A stretch of DNA of 64,000 bases, taken from positions 806,001-870,000 of the forward strand of contig NZ_JANUCJ010000001.1 in NCBI RefSeq assembly GCF_024807615.1. Direction: 5' to 3'. Each line of letters starts with the position of its first letter. Position 1 is the first letter of the stretch. A program made the position numbers and the translations under genes. Below, in pieces: positions 52,963 through 60,897 of this stretch. The DNA is from Tsukamurella ocularis. GTDB taxonomy: Bacteria > Actinomycetota > Actinomycetes > Mycobacteriales > Mycobacteriaceae. Under the pieces are notes generated by a model. That model did not search any database and was not told where the DNA came from. It worked only from the letters and a program-made list of their open reading frames with translations.

Positions 52963-53034
52963 ATTCTGCGATGTGATGGTCGCCACAGAGTCGGCCGCAC
53001 CGATGTCCGATCCATCTCGATCAAGGGAGTAGTC

Positions 53035-53829
53035 GTGAGTGCATTCGATCTGACCGGCCGGCGGGTCCTGGTCACCGGCGGGGCACAGGGGCTCGGCGAG
53101 GGCATGGCCCGCGCACTGGCCGCCGCCGGCGCGCGGGTGATGCTGGGCGACCTGCAGGCCGACCGCGCCGTCGCCGTCGCGAAGGAGCTGGGCGACGGGA
53201 GCGGCTCGGTCCACCTCGACGTCACCTCCGAGGAGAGCTGGGCCGCCGCGATCGACGCCACCGTCGCGCAGCTCGGCGGGCTCGACGTGGTGGTCAACAA
53301 CGCCGGCGTCGAGATCACCGGCCTGCTCACGGAGATCTCCGTCGAGGACGTGCGCCGCCAGCTGGACGTGAACGTCCTCGGCACCGCGCTCGGCCTCAAG
53401 CACGGGCTACGGGCCATGCGCCCCGGCGGCGCTGCCGGCAACGGCGGTGCGATCATCAACGTCGCCTCGGTCGCGGCGACCATCGCCTTCCCCGGCATCG
53501 CCATCTACTCGGCCACCAAGTCGGCCATCGACCGGATGACGCGGGTTGCGGCGATGGAAGCCGGAAAGCTCGGCTACGGGGTCCGCGTGAACTGCATCTA
53601 CCCCGGCCTCGTGCCCACCGAGATGGGCACTGGCCTGGCGGTCGACATGGCGCAGATCGGGCTGTTCGGATCGCCAGAGCAGGCCGTCGAGGCGGTCGTC
53701 GGGCTCACGCCGAGCGGCCGCCTCGGCGAGGTCCAGGACATGGCGGACGCCGTGGTCTTCCTCGCCTCCGACGCCGCCCGCTTCGTCAACGGTGCAGGAC
53801 TGCCCGTCGACGGCGGCATGGGCATGTAA
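53035..53829 (+). CDS. Short-chain dehydrogenase/reductase, first gene of a TetR-controlled operon
   Basis: The 264-residue SDR has the cofactor motif VTGGAQGLGEGMARAL (residues 13-28), VVNNAGVEITG, the catalytic Ser in INVASVAATIAF and YSATKSAIDRM as YxxxK. NCIYPGLVPTEMG and the C-terminal NGAGLPVDGGMGM are classical-SDR features. GTG at 53035 follows AAGGGAG. The Asp in LGDLQADR after the second strand suggests NAD rather than NADP. The operon continues with a saccharopine-dehydrogenase-like protein and an acyl-CoA ligase. Confidence 0.9.
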   Translation: MSAFDLTGRRVLVTGGAQGLGEGMARALAAAGARVMLGDLQADRAVAVAKELGDGSGSVHLDVTSEESWAAAIDATVAQLGGLDVVVNNAGVEITGLLTEISVEDVRRQLDVNVLGTALGLKHGLRAMRPGGAAGNGGAIINVASVAATIAFPGIAIYSATKSAIDRMTRVAAMEAGKLGYGVRVNCIYPGLVPTEMGTGLAVDMAQIGLFGSPEQAVEAVVGLTPSGRLGEVQDMADAVVFLASDAARFVNGAGLPVDGGMGM

Positions 53830-53857
53830 CGAAAACCTCTCAGGACGAAGGAGAATC

Positions 53858-54985
53858 ATGAGCAACAAGCCGGTAGTGGTGTACGGGGCCTCGGGCTACA
53901 CGGGCCGCCTCATCTGCGAGTACCTGCGCGAGTACAACGTGCCCTTCACGGCGGCGGGCCGCGACGAGGGCAGGCTGGCCGAGTCGATGGACAAGAACGT
54001 CGCCGGCATCGAGACGGCCGACTACGAGGTGGTCCAGGTCGATCACGACGTGGACTCCCTCACCGAGCTCTTCCGCGGCAGCTCCGTCGTGCTGAACACG
54101 GTGGGGCCCTTCATCAAGTTCGGTGACGCAGTGGTCCAGGCCAGTCTGAACGCGGGTGCGCACTACAGCGACACCAACGGCGAACAGGACTGGATGATTC
54201 ACTGCGACAACACCTTCCACGAGAAGTACGCGGATGCCGGCCTGCTGCTCGCGCCCGGTATCGCGCACATGTACACCACGGGCGAGATCGCAGCGCAGAT
54301 CGCGCTCGAGACACCGGGACTCGACACCCTCGACATCGCGGTCTTCTGGGGCGGCAGCCCCACCATCGCGTCCACCCGCACGATCCTCGTGAACGCCGCG
54401 GGTGGCGACGCCTTCTACCTCGAGCAGAACGAGTACACGTCGTTCGACCCGATGCAGGGGCTGGTACCCCTCGTGGTGCCCGGCCAGCACGAGCTGGCGC
54501 AGTCCCTGCCCTGGGGCGGCACCTCGCACCCCGTGTGGTTCAAGCGCGATCCGCGCGTCGCGAATTGCAAGGCCCAGGGCGGCGTCTTCAACGCCGCATT
54601 GATGAACAACGTGCCGGTGATCGTGGCCGACGCGCTGGAGGCCACGAAGGACATGTCACCCGAGGACCGCGCCGATGCTCTGGACGCCGTCGCCGCCCAG
54701 GTGATGAATTCGATGCCTCCGCGCGAGAACCCGCGCGTGAACAAGTCGCTCGATTCCGTCCACGCCTCGGGCCCGTTGGGCCGCTCGCACGTGGTGATCC
54801 ACGGCAACAGCAACTACAAGCAGACAGGGCTGCTGCAGGCGTACGCCGCGTACTCGCTGCTGCAGCAGCCGCCGCGACGCGTCGGGCTGGCATCGGGCTG
54901 CCAGGCCTTCGGCCATCGCGAACTCGAGGGCGTGCTGCGAACCTTCGGCCTCATCTCCGAGCCCATCGTGACGGTGCATCGATGA
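53858..54985 (+). CDS. Saccharopine-dehydrogenase-like protein (DUF5938-like)
   Basis: The 375-residue protein has an N-terminal Rossmann motif VVYGASGYTGRLICEYL (residues 6-22) of the kind found in saccharopine dehydrogenases and mycobacterial trans-acting enoyl reductases. NTVGPFIKFGDAVVQASLNAGAHY is the next conserved stretch. The C-terminal half has HELAQSLPWGGTSHPVWFKR. Reaction unknown. ATG at 53858 follows AAGGAGAATC. The last base pairs overlap the ligase start (ATGA), so the three genes are one unit. Confidence 0.8.
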   Translation: MSNKPVVVYGASGYTGRLICEYLREYNVPFTAAGRDEGRLAESMDKNVAGIETADYEVVQVDHDVDSLTELFRGSSVVLNTVGPFIKFGDAVVQASLNAGAHYSDTNGEQDWMIHCDNTFHEKYADAGLLLAPGIAHMYTTGEIAAQIALETPGLDTLDIAVFWGGSPTIASTRTILVNAAGGDAFYLEQNEYTSFDPMQGLVPLVVPGQHELAQSLPWGGTSHPVWFKRDPRVANCKAQGGVFNAALMNNVPVIVADALEATKDMSPEDRADALDAVAAQVMNSMPPRENPRVNKSLDSVHASGPLGRSHVVIHGNSNYKQTGLLQAYAAYSLLQQPPRRVGLASGCQAFGHRELEGVLRTFGLISEPIVTVHR

Positions 54986-56463
54986 CGATGCGCGACCTGC
55001 CCGAGGTGCCCGCCCTGCCGGAGTTCCGAGCAGCGCGGGCACCGTCGGACCCCGCCATCGCGGACGACCGGCTCGACCTGTCGAACGCGGAGTTCGCCGC
55101 GGCCGTCCGCACCGCCGCGACCCGCCTGGCGGAATACGGGGTGGAACGCGGCGACGTCGTGGGACTGCTGTTGCCCAACCGGGTGGAGCTGGTGGTCGCG
55201 GTGTTCGCCGCCTGGCGCCTCGGCGCAGCGGTCACGCCGATCAATCCCGCGCTCGCACCGCCCGAGATCACCTATCAGGCAGCCGATGCCGGCGCCCGAG
55301 TGCTGGTGACGGAGGACGGTACCGAGACCCCCGACGGGGTCGCGGCGGTCGCATGCCACGAGCTCCTCGCCGTCGCGGACGACGTGCCCGTCGAACCAGT
55401 GCCGGTACGGCCCTCCGATCTCGCGCTGCTGATCTACACCGCCGGCACCACCGGGAAACCCAAGGGCGTGATGATCACCCACGGAAACATCGCGGCGATG
55501 ACGGCCTCGTTCATCGAGCACTTCGCCTTCACCGAGCGCGATCACAGTCTGCTCGTGCTGCCGCTCTTCCACGCCAACGGCGTCGTCCTCGGCACGCTCA
55601 CCCCGCTGCGAGCAGGCGGACGCACGACGATCGTCGGGCGATTCCGGCCGGAGGAGTTCTTCCCCGCGGTCGAGCGGCACCGTCCCACCTACTTCTCCGC
55701 GGTGCCCGCGATCTACGCGATGCTCACCGCGCTGCCCGGCGACGTGCTGCCGGACGCCTCATCGCTGCGGTTCGGGATCTGCGGCGCCGCACCGATGCCC
55801 GTCGACCTCATCGAGCGGTTCGAATCCCGGTTCGGCGTGCCCATCGTCGAGGGGTACGGGCTGTCGGAGACCACCACCGCGTCGGCGATCAATCCGCTCG
55901 ACGGGCCGCGCAAGCCCGGCACCGTCGGGCCCGCGCTCCCGGGCCAGCGAATCCGCATCGTCGACGGTGCCCTCCGCGACGTCGCGGCCGGTGAGACGGG
56001 CGAGGTGCTCATCGCGGGCAAGGTGGTGATGGCCGGGTACCTGAACCGACCCGAGGCGACCGCCGAGACGATCGTTGACGGCTGGCTGCGCACGGGCGAC
56101 GTCGGGCTTCTCGACGAGGACGGCTACCTGCGTCTCGTGGATCGCGTGAAAGACATGGTGATCCGAGGCGGCGAGAACATCTATCCCAAGGAGATCGAGG
56201 CCCAGCTGTACCGGAACCCGCAGGTCTTCGAGGCCGCCGTGATCGGGCGCCACCACGAGGTGCTCGGCGAAGTGCCCGTCGCCTACGTCTCGCTCCGGGA
56301 AGGCGCTACGGTGACCGCCGCCGAGTTGCTCGACGGCCTGCGCGGCGAGCTGGCGAAGGTGAAGGTCCCCGTCGACCTGATGCTGCTCGACGACGTCCCG
56401 AAGAACCCGGTCGGGAAGATCGATAAACCCACTCTGCGACAGCGGGACCGGGCCCAGCCGTAG
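54982..56463 (+). CDS. Acyl-CoA ligase (AMP-forming)
   Basis: The 493-residue adenylate-forming enzyme has the AMP-binding P-loop YTAGTTGKPKGVMITH (about residues 152-167). VEGYGLSETTTASAINPL, GWLRTGDVGLLDEDGYL and RVKDMVIRGGENIYPKEIE follow, and the catalytic Lys is in KNPVGKIDKPTLR. It activates a carboxylic acid as its CoA thioester; the acyl group is not readable. ATG at 54982 overlaps the previous stop by 4 bases. With an SDR and an unknown oxidoreductase it forms a small catabolic or modifying pathway. Confidence 0.92.
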   Translation: MTMRDLPEVPALPEFRAARAPSDPAIADDRLDLSNAEFAAAVRTAATRLAEYGVERGDVVGLLLPNRVELVVAVFAAWRLGAAVTPINPALAPPEITYQAADAGARVLVTEDGTETPDGVAAVACHELLAVADDVPVEPVPVRPSDLALLIYTAGTTGKPKGVMITHGNIAAMTASFIEHFAFTERDHSLLVLPLFHANGVVLGTLTPLRAGGRTTIVGRFRPEEFFPAVERHRPTYFSAVPAIYAMLTALPGDVLPDASSLRFGICGAAPMPVDLIERFESRFGVPIVEGYGLSETTTASAINPLDGPRKPGTVGPALPGQRIRIVDGALRDVAAGETGEVLIAGKVVMAGYLNRPEATAETIVDGWLRTGDVGLLDEDGYLRLVDRVKDMVIRGGENIYPKEIEAQLYRNPQVFEAAVIGRHHEVLGEVPVAYVSLREGATVTAAELLDGLRGELAKVKVPVDLMLLDDVPKNPVGKIDKPTLRQRDRAQP

Positions 56464-56467
56464 CGGG

Positions 56468-57172
56468 TCAGACGGATCGGGCGACCTTGTCGACCGACGC
56501 GGCGACGAGCCTGTCGAACTGCTCGCGGTCGACGGGTTCGCCCTGGAAGGCGCGCAGGCGCACCCATACGGCGTGCTCGCCGACGCGGGCGTACGCCAGG
56601 AGGGCGCGCTGCTTCGAGAGTTGATCGTCCGGTGTCTCCTCGACGACGAGGAGATCGTCCGCCCGGGTCTGTGCTGCGTCCCGGACTGCAAACGTAGTGG
56701 CCAGAGTAATGGATCCATCACTCTGGCGTACGGAAGGGCACCGCCGCACGTGGTCGGCGACCCGAGCGATGTCGGGCCGCTGCCGGACGACCGCCTCCGT
56801 GAAGGAGGACCGCCCTCCTCCTTGACCGGCGATCACGCCGGTCGAGGAGGAGTCGGGCTGTGCGGGCCCGCCGAACATCGAGACGGGCGCGCACGTAGAC
56901 GGCGAGTAGCTCGCCCCCGCCGGCAGGCGTCCCGTCAGCGGATCCAGAACGGCGCGGACGACGTCGTCGTCCATGGGAAAGTCCGCCATCGAGAGCCCCT
57001 CCGGCAGTTCGCCCGCGGTGAGAACGAGGTCCCGCACGGACGCCACTCGCACGGCCACGCTCGACGCCCCGGCACTGCTCGGCGTTCCGTCCGGCCCGGA
57101 TTCGCTCCCACAGCCCGCCAGGACTACCGCTCCGAGTACGACGAGCGCGCCGAGACCACGACCAGGTGCCAT
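56468..57172 (-). CDS. Secreted lipoprotein, sensor-domain-like
   Basis: The 234-residue protein has a signal peptide with lipobox LAGC near residue 21, then a Ser/Gly-rich linker. The mature domain, with two separated Cys (STCAPVSMFG and RRCPSVRQ) that could form a disulfide, resembles mycobacterial extracellular sensor-like lipoproteins (DUF5642/PknH-like). The resemblance is weak. ATG at 57172 lies 6 bases after TAGTCT on the minus strand, so the transcript is probably leaderless. The ligase gene ends 5 bases away on the other strand. Confidence 0.75.
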   Translation of the reverse strand: MAPGRGLGALVVLGAVVLAGCGSESGPDGTPSSAGASSVAVRVASVRDLVLTAGELPEGLSMADFPMDDDVVRAVLDPLTGRLPAGASYSPSTCAPVSMFGGPAQPDSSSTGVIAGQGGGRSSFTEAVVRQRPDIARVADHVRRCPSVRQSDGSITLATTFAVRDAAQTRADDLLVVEETPDDQLSKQRALLAYARVGEHAVWVRLRAFQGEPVDREQFDRLVAASVDKVARSV

Positions 57173-57243
57173 GCATCGAGACTAGACCGCGACGAGGGCT
57201 TGGGGCGTCGATCAATCCCGCGTCGAGCAAGCCCCGCGCGAGC

Positions 57244-57867
57244 CTAGGTGCGCAGCGCGAGGGCGCGGACCGGGGCACCGTCGAACGGCCCGACCTTGAT
57301 CGGATGGATACCGACTTCGCACTTCGCCGGGAGCGCGGTGAGACCACGCAGGTTCTCGACGATGAGACCGTCGCGCCCCAGCACGACGCGGTGCACCGGG
57401 AAGTCCACGGAATCGATCGGGTCCGGGCTGTAGCAGTCCACACCCAGGACCCGCATACCGCGCTCCCACAGCGACTCCGCCGCTTCCGGCGCCAGCGCCG
57501 GATGCCGCCTGTACCGCTCCGTACCGAACCACCGGTCCCAGCCGGTCGCGACCAGCACGATCGAGGGGAGTCGCGCAGGCAGATCGCCCAGGTCCGCTAG
57601 GCCGATCGTGCCGGCCTCCTGTCCGCCGACGTGCAGTACCGCGGCGGTCCCGATCAACTCGTCGACGGACACCTCGTCCATCGTGCGCCCGCCCGGCACG
57701 GTGTGGCAGGGCGCGTCGACGTGCGTGCCGCTGTGGGTGGAGAGGTGCAGCGCGGCCACGGCCGCCCCGTCGGCGGCCAGCGTCAGCGCAGGTTCGATAG
57801 TGATCGGGGGATCGCCCGGATACTCCGTGCCAGGCTGCAGGGTGTGCGTCAGATCGATCCAGCTCAT
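57244..57867 (-). CDS. Cyclase-family metal-dependent hydrolase
   Basis: This 207-residue protein belongs to the family of kynurenine formamidase and isatin hydrolase. IDLTHTLQPGTEYPGDPP is at the N-terminus, and the metal-binding signature HSGTHVDAPCH lies at about residues 44-54. VLGVDCYSPDPIDSVDFPVHR closes the active site. The N-terminal ATG at 57867 overlaps the permease stop by 4 bases. The neighbouring NCS1 permease suggests a nitrogenous ring compound as substrate. Which one is unknown. Confidence 0.85.
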   Translation of the reverse strand: MSWIDLTHTLQPGTEYPGDPPITIEPALTLAADGAAVAALHLSTHSGTHVDAPCHTVPGGRTMDEVSVDELIGTAAVLHVGGQEAGTIGLADLGDLPARLPSIVLVATGWDRWFGTERYRRHPALAPEAAESLWERGMRVLGVDCYSPDPIDSVDFPVHRVVLGRDGLIVENLRGLTALPAKCEVGIHPIKVGPFDGAPVRALALRT

Positions 57868-59207
57868 GGGCGCACCGACTCCGCAGACCGCGCGCGTACG
57901 GCGGCGCTCGCTGCCCAGTACAGACCCGCGCTCACCAGGAAGGTCGGGACGGTGGCGCCCACGGGGCTCACCCACAGATAGGTGATGGCCGACGAGAAGG
58001 CGACCCCGACGATCCACACCACCACCGCAACCGGGTTCCAACCGCCGCGGTACCAGTCGTCCCGCGATCCGGCCTCAGCGAGCGAGGCGGCGTATCGCCC
58101 ACGCCGCAGCAGGTAGTAGTCCACGACGATGATCGCGAAGACAGGGATGAAGACGATGCCGATGGCAGTCAGGAAGGAGGTGAACTTGTCGAGCAGCGCC
58201 AGCCACGCCGACCCGGCGATAGAGATCACGCCGAGTCCCAGTGCGGCGGGTAGAAATCGAATACGGCCCGGCTCGGCGTTCACCAGCGAAGTGACCATCC
58301 CGTAGACGGCCATCGAGTTGGTCGCCATCACGGAGAAGAACACCACGCCCGCGAGCGGGACGCCGAACTCGGCCACGATCACCGTCGGATCGAAGGGCGG
58401 GGCGTCCTTGCCGTTCGCGAGCAACCACGCGATCGCGATGGCGCCCAGGGCCATCGCCGCCACCGTCGAGGCGACGTAGCCGAGCCCGGAGCCGATCACC
58501 CCGCCGCGCTCGCTCCGCGCGAACCGGTTGATGTCGGCCGAGAGCACCGTCCACGAGATCGCGGTGGCGACCACGATGTCGAAGATGCCGAGGCCACTGA
58601 GGCCCTCGGGATCGCGGGGCAGCGCGTTGAGGCGCGCGAAGCCCTCGCCGAACATGTCGATGAACAGGTACGCCATGATCGCCAGGATCACCACGGCCAG
58701 AATCGGCTCCACCTTGGCGATGCCTGCGTGCCCGAAGATCGCCAGGGACACCACGATCACCTCGCACAGCACCGAGAACAGCGCCGGGTTCGAGTAGCCC
58801 GTCTGCTGCTCGATCACGTAGTTCACGGTGACGCCGGCGAGCATCGCCTGTACCCAGCTCCAGCCCATGAGTACGGCGATGTTGGCGGCCACCGGAATCC
58901 GGCTGCCGCGCACACCGAACGACGCGCGGGTGAGCGCCATCGTCGGCAGGCCGGTGCGGGTGCCGACGTTGCCGACGGCCACGAGAACCAGCGCGCCGAC
59001 GACCGTGCCGGCGAGGATCAGCACCAGAGCGCTGCTCAGCGAGACCGAAGGCACGAACAAAGTGCCCGTCAACATGGTGGTCACGACGAGGTTGGCAGCG
59101 AGCCAGATGGCGAAGATCGTGCGACCACGGAGGTCGCCCACCACGGGCGTCCCGTCGTCGGCGCCGGCGTGCAGGTGCGTGTCGAGGCGGCGATAGTAGC
59201 GCAGCAT
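57864..59207 (-). CDS. NCS1-family nucleobase/cation symporter
   Basis: The 447-residue permease has about 12 helices. GLPTMALTRASFGVRGSRIP (about residues 75-94) is the NCS1 signature, and SWVQAMLAG follows in helix 3. Members import cytosine, purines, allantoin, hydantoin or related rings with H+ or Na+. The ATG at 59207 overlaps the stop of the NTF2-like gene. The cyclase-family hydrolase follows directly, which suggests import and hydrolysis of one compound. Confidence 0.88.
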   Translation of the reverse strand: MLRYYRRLDTHLHAGADDGTPVVGDLRGRTIFAIWLAANLVVTTMLTGTLFVPSVSLSSALVLILAGTVVGALVLVAVGNVGTRTGLPTMALTRASFGVRGSRIPVAANIAVLMGWSWVQAMLAGVTVNYVIEQQTGYSNPALFSVLCEVIVVSLAIFGHAGIAKVEPILAVVILAIMAYLFIDMFGEGFARLNALPRDPEGLSGLGIFDIVVATAISWTVLSADINRFARSERGGVIGSGLGYVASTVAAMALGAIAIAWLLANGKDAPPFDPTVIVAEFGVPLAGVVFFSVMATNSMAVYGMVTSLVNAEPGRIRFLPAALGLGVISIAGSAWLALLDKFTSFLTAIGIVFIPVFAIIVVDYYLLRRGRYAASLAEAGSRDDWYRGGWNPVAVVVWIVGVAFSSAITYLWVSPVGATVPTFLVSAGLYWAASAAVRARSAESVRP

Positions 59208-59602
59208 CAGGCGGCCGAGAGGTGCTCGTGGACGGCGACGAGCGCACCGTCGGGCATAGCGGTGAAGACGATCGACTCGCGCTCGCGCGTCTCGGTGCGG
59301 CTGCCGTCGCCGTCCTGCGTCACCGTGTGCACGGCGTGGCTGAAGACGGCAGTGGCGCCGACGGCCGTGACGACCCGCTCGCTGCTCTCGCACGAGACCA
59401 CGCGCCAGCCGGAGTCGACCCAACCCGCCCAAAGCCGCTCGTACTCCGCGCGGTCCGTCAGCGTGCGCGGCTCCGTGTGGAAGACGAAGCTCGCCGCCGG
59501 GTGGAATCCCGCGAAATAGCCCTCGGTGTTCGTGGCGGCGAAGGCCTCGATGATGCGATCGGCCGCCGCGAGCACCTCGCCCTCGGGGATCGTGTGCTGC
59601 AT
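59207..59602 (-). CDS. NTF2-like (SnoaL/DUF4440-type) protein
   Basis: The 131-residue protein has the NTF2-like pattern: a helix (ADRIIEAFAATNTEGYFAGF), strands with FVFHTEPRTLTDRAEYERLW, and later TRERESIVF. Such proteins form small cone-shaped dimers that bind or turn over hydrophobic compounds. Start ATG at 59602 has a good CAGGAGACGG site. It is first in an operon with the permease and the cyclase-family hydrolase. Its role there is unknown. Confidence 0.82.
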   Translation of the reverse strand: MQHTIPEGEVLAAADRIIEAFAATNTEGYFAGFHPAASFVFHTEPRTLTDRAEYERLWAGWVDSGWRVVSCESSERVVTAVGATAVFSHAVHTVTQDGDGSRTETRERESIVFTAMPDGALVAVHEHLSAA

Positions 59603-59822
59603 TCCGTCTCCTGACCTGCGGTTCTCCCGCTCCGGATCGGCCAACTGTAAGGCCGATCACAGGGCGCCGCAAGCAGTTCGCAACGGCGGCGAGCACAGGA
59701 TCGATCGTTCCGTACAGGAGATACGACGATTCGCCGACACTTGCCGCGATTTTCGAGTGGACAATGCATCATTGGCGTATCGCTATGCCCTGAAAAGACG
59801 GCAGCTGACTTTCGGAGGACCG

Positions 59823-60704
59823 ATGGACGAGATCGACCGGACCCTGGTCTCACTGCTCACCATCGATGGCCGGGCCAGCCACAGCGACCTCGCAGCTGCT
59901 GCGGGCATCACCCGCGCGACGGTCGCGGCGCGGATGCGCCGACTCCTCGACTCCGCGGCGTTCACCGTGCAGGGCGTAGTGCATCCGTCGGTGCTCGGCC
60001 GGGGCTCCGTCTGCTACGCCCGGATCGAGGTCGACGGTGCTGCCGCCCCCGTCGCAGATGCCGCTGCCGCGGTGCCGGAGGTGGTCTACGTGTCGGTCAC
60101 GACCGGCCGGTTCGCGGTGGCGGCCGAGATCCGGACGGGGTCGGGAGAGGCGATCGACGCCGTACTGTCCCGCCTCCGCGACCTCCCCGGCGTCGCACGA
60201 GCCGAGACGCTGGCATATCGCGAGGTGATCCGGGACGCCGTCGGACCGGTGGGCGAGGCGACTGCACACCTCGACGCGACCGACGTCGCCCTCCTCCAGG
60301 TCCTCGAGCGCGACGGACGAGCGTCGTACGTCCAGCTCGCCGCCGCGGCGGGGGTCTCGGCGGCCGCGGCGCGGCGGCGGGTACTCCGCCTGGTGGAGGA
60401 GTCGGTGGTGCGGATCGGCCCCATCGTCAGCCGGGGCTCGGAACACGCGATGGGCGTGGGAATCCACGTGCGCGGCGACGCGCGGGACGCCGCCCGGCAG
60501 GTGGAGGGCTTCGACGGGGTGACCTTCCTCGCCCGCACCGTCGGCGCATTCGACCTGCTCGCGACGGTCCGCGCACCGTCGGCCATCAGCCTGGCGACGA
60601 CCGTCGACGCGGTGCGCTCGCTGCACTCCGTCGCCGGGGTGGAGACGTGGTCGCACCTGCGATTCGTCAAGGAGTCCTACGCGTCGTTGGGCGCGACCGA
60701 CTGA
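59823..60704 (+). CDS. Lrp/AsnC-type regulator with two Lrp halves
   Basis: The 293-residue protein contains two consecutive Lrp units. The first HTH is SHSDLAAAAGITRATVAARMR (residues about 19-39), with an AsnC-type sensor domain to about 140. The second unit starts DATDVALLQVLERDGRASYVQLAAAAGVS (about 150-178). Two-half Lrp proteins are a known subgroup. ATG at 59823 follows CGGAGGACC. It is divergent from the NTF2-permease-cyclase operon, which it probably controls in response to a small molecule. A CAATG-CAT-CATTG palindrome at 59762-59774 could be a binding site. Confidence 0.87.
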   Translation: MDEIDRTLVSLLTIDGRASHSDLAAAAGITRATVAARMRRLLDSAAFTVQGVVHPSVLGRGSVCYARIEVDGAAAPVADAAAAVPEVVYVSVTTGRFAVAAEIRTGSGEAIDAVLSRLRDLPGVARAETLAYREVIRDAVGPVGEATAHLDATDVALLQVLERDGRASYVQLAAAAGVSAAAARRRVLRLVEESVVRIGPIVSRGSEHAMGVGIHVRGDARDAARQVEGFDGVTFLARTVGAFDLLATVRAPSAISLATTVDAVRSLHSVAGVETWSHLRFVKESYASLGATD

Positions 60705-60705
60705 C

Positions 60706-60873
60706 TCAACGTGCTTCGGCCTCGATCGGGTCGAGGTCGCGGACGCAGTAGCGGTGATGCTCGAAAGGTCTCGGTGAGCACGGGGCGCAGGCACTTCCCA
60801 CGGTGACGTCGACGCCGTTCACGACGAGTCCGGCCACAAGCCCGTCGATCGCGTACCGGACCTCACTTCGCAT
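60706..60873 (-). CDS. Small 55-residue protein with CxxC and His/Cys residues
   Basis: This short frame starts ATG at 60873, 24 bases after the dnaB stop, and ends 1 base from the stop of the convergent Lrp gene. Residues 29-32 form CAPC, followed by FEHHRYC at 37-43, a possible zinc-binding set. GC-rich third positions (mostly G or C) look like coding sequence. No strong ribosome site is seen, so translation may depend on dnaB upstream. I know no family for it. Confidence 0.5.
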   Translation of the reverse strand: MRSEVRYAIDGLVAGLVVNGVDVTVGSACAPCSPRPFEHHRYCVRDLDPIEAEAR

Positions 60874-60897
60874 CGTTGGTCCGGTTCCGGAAGGCGG

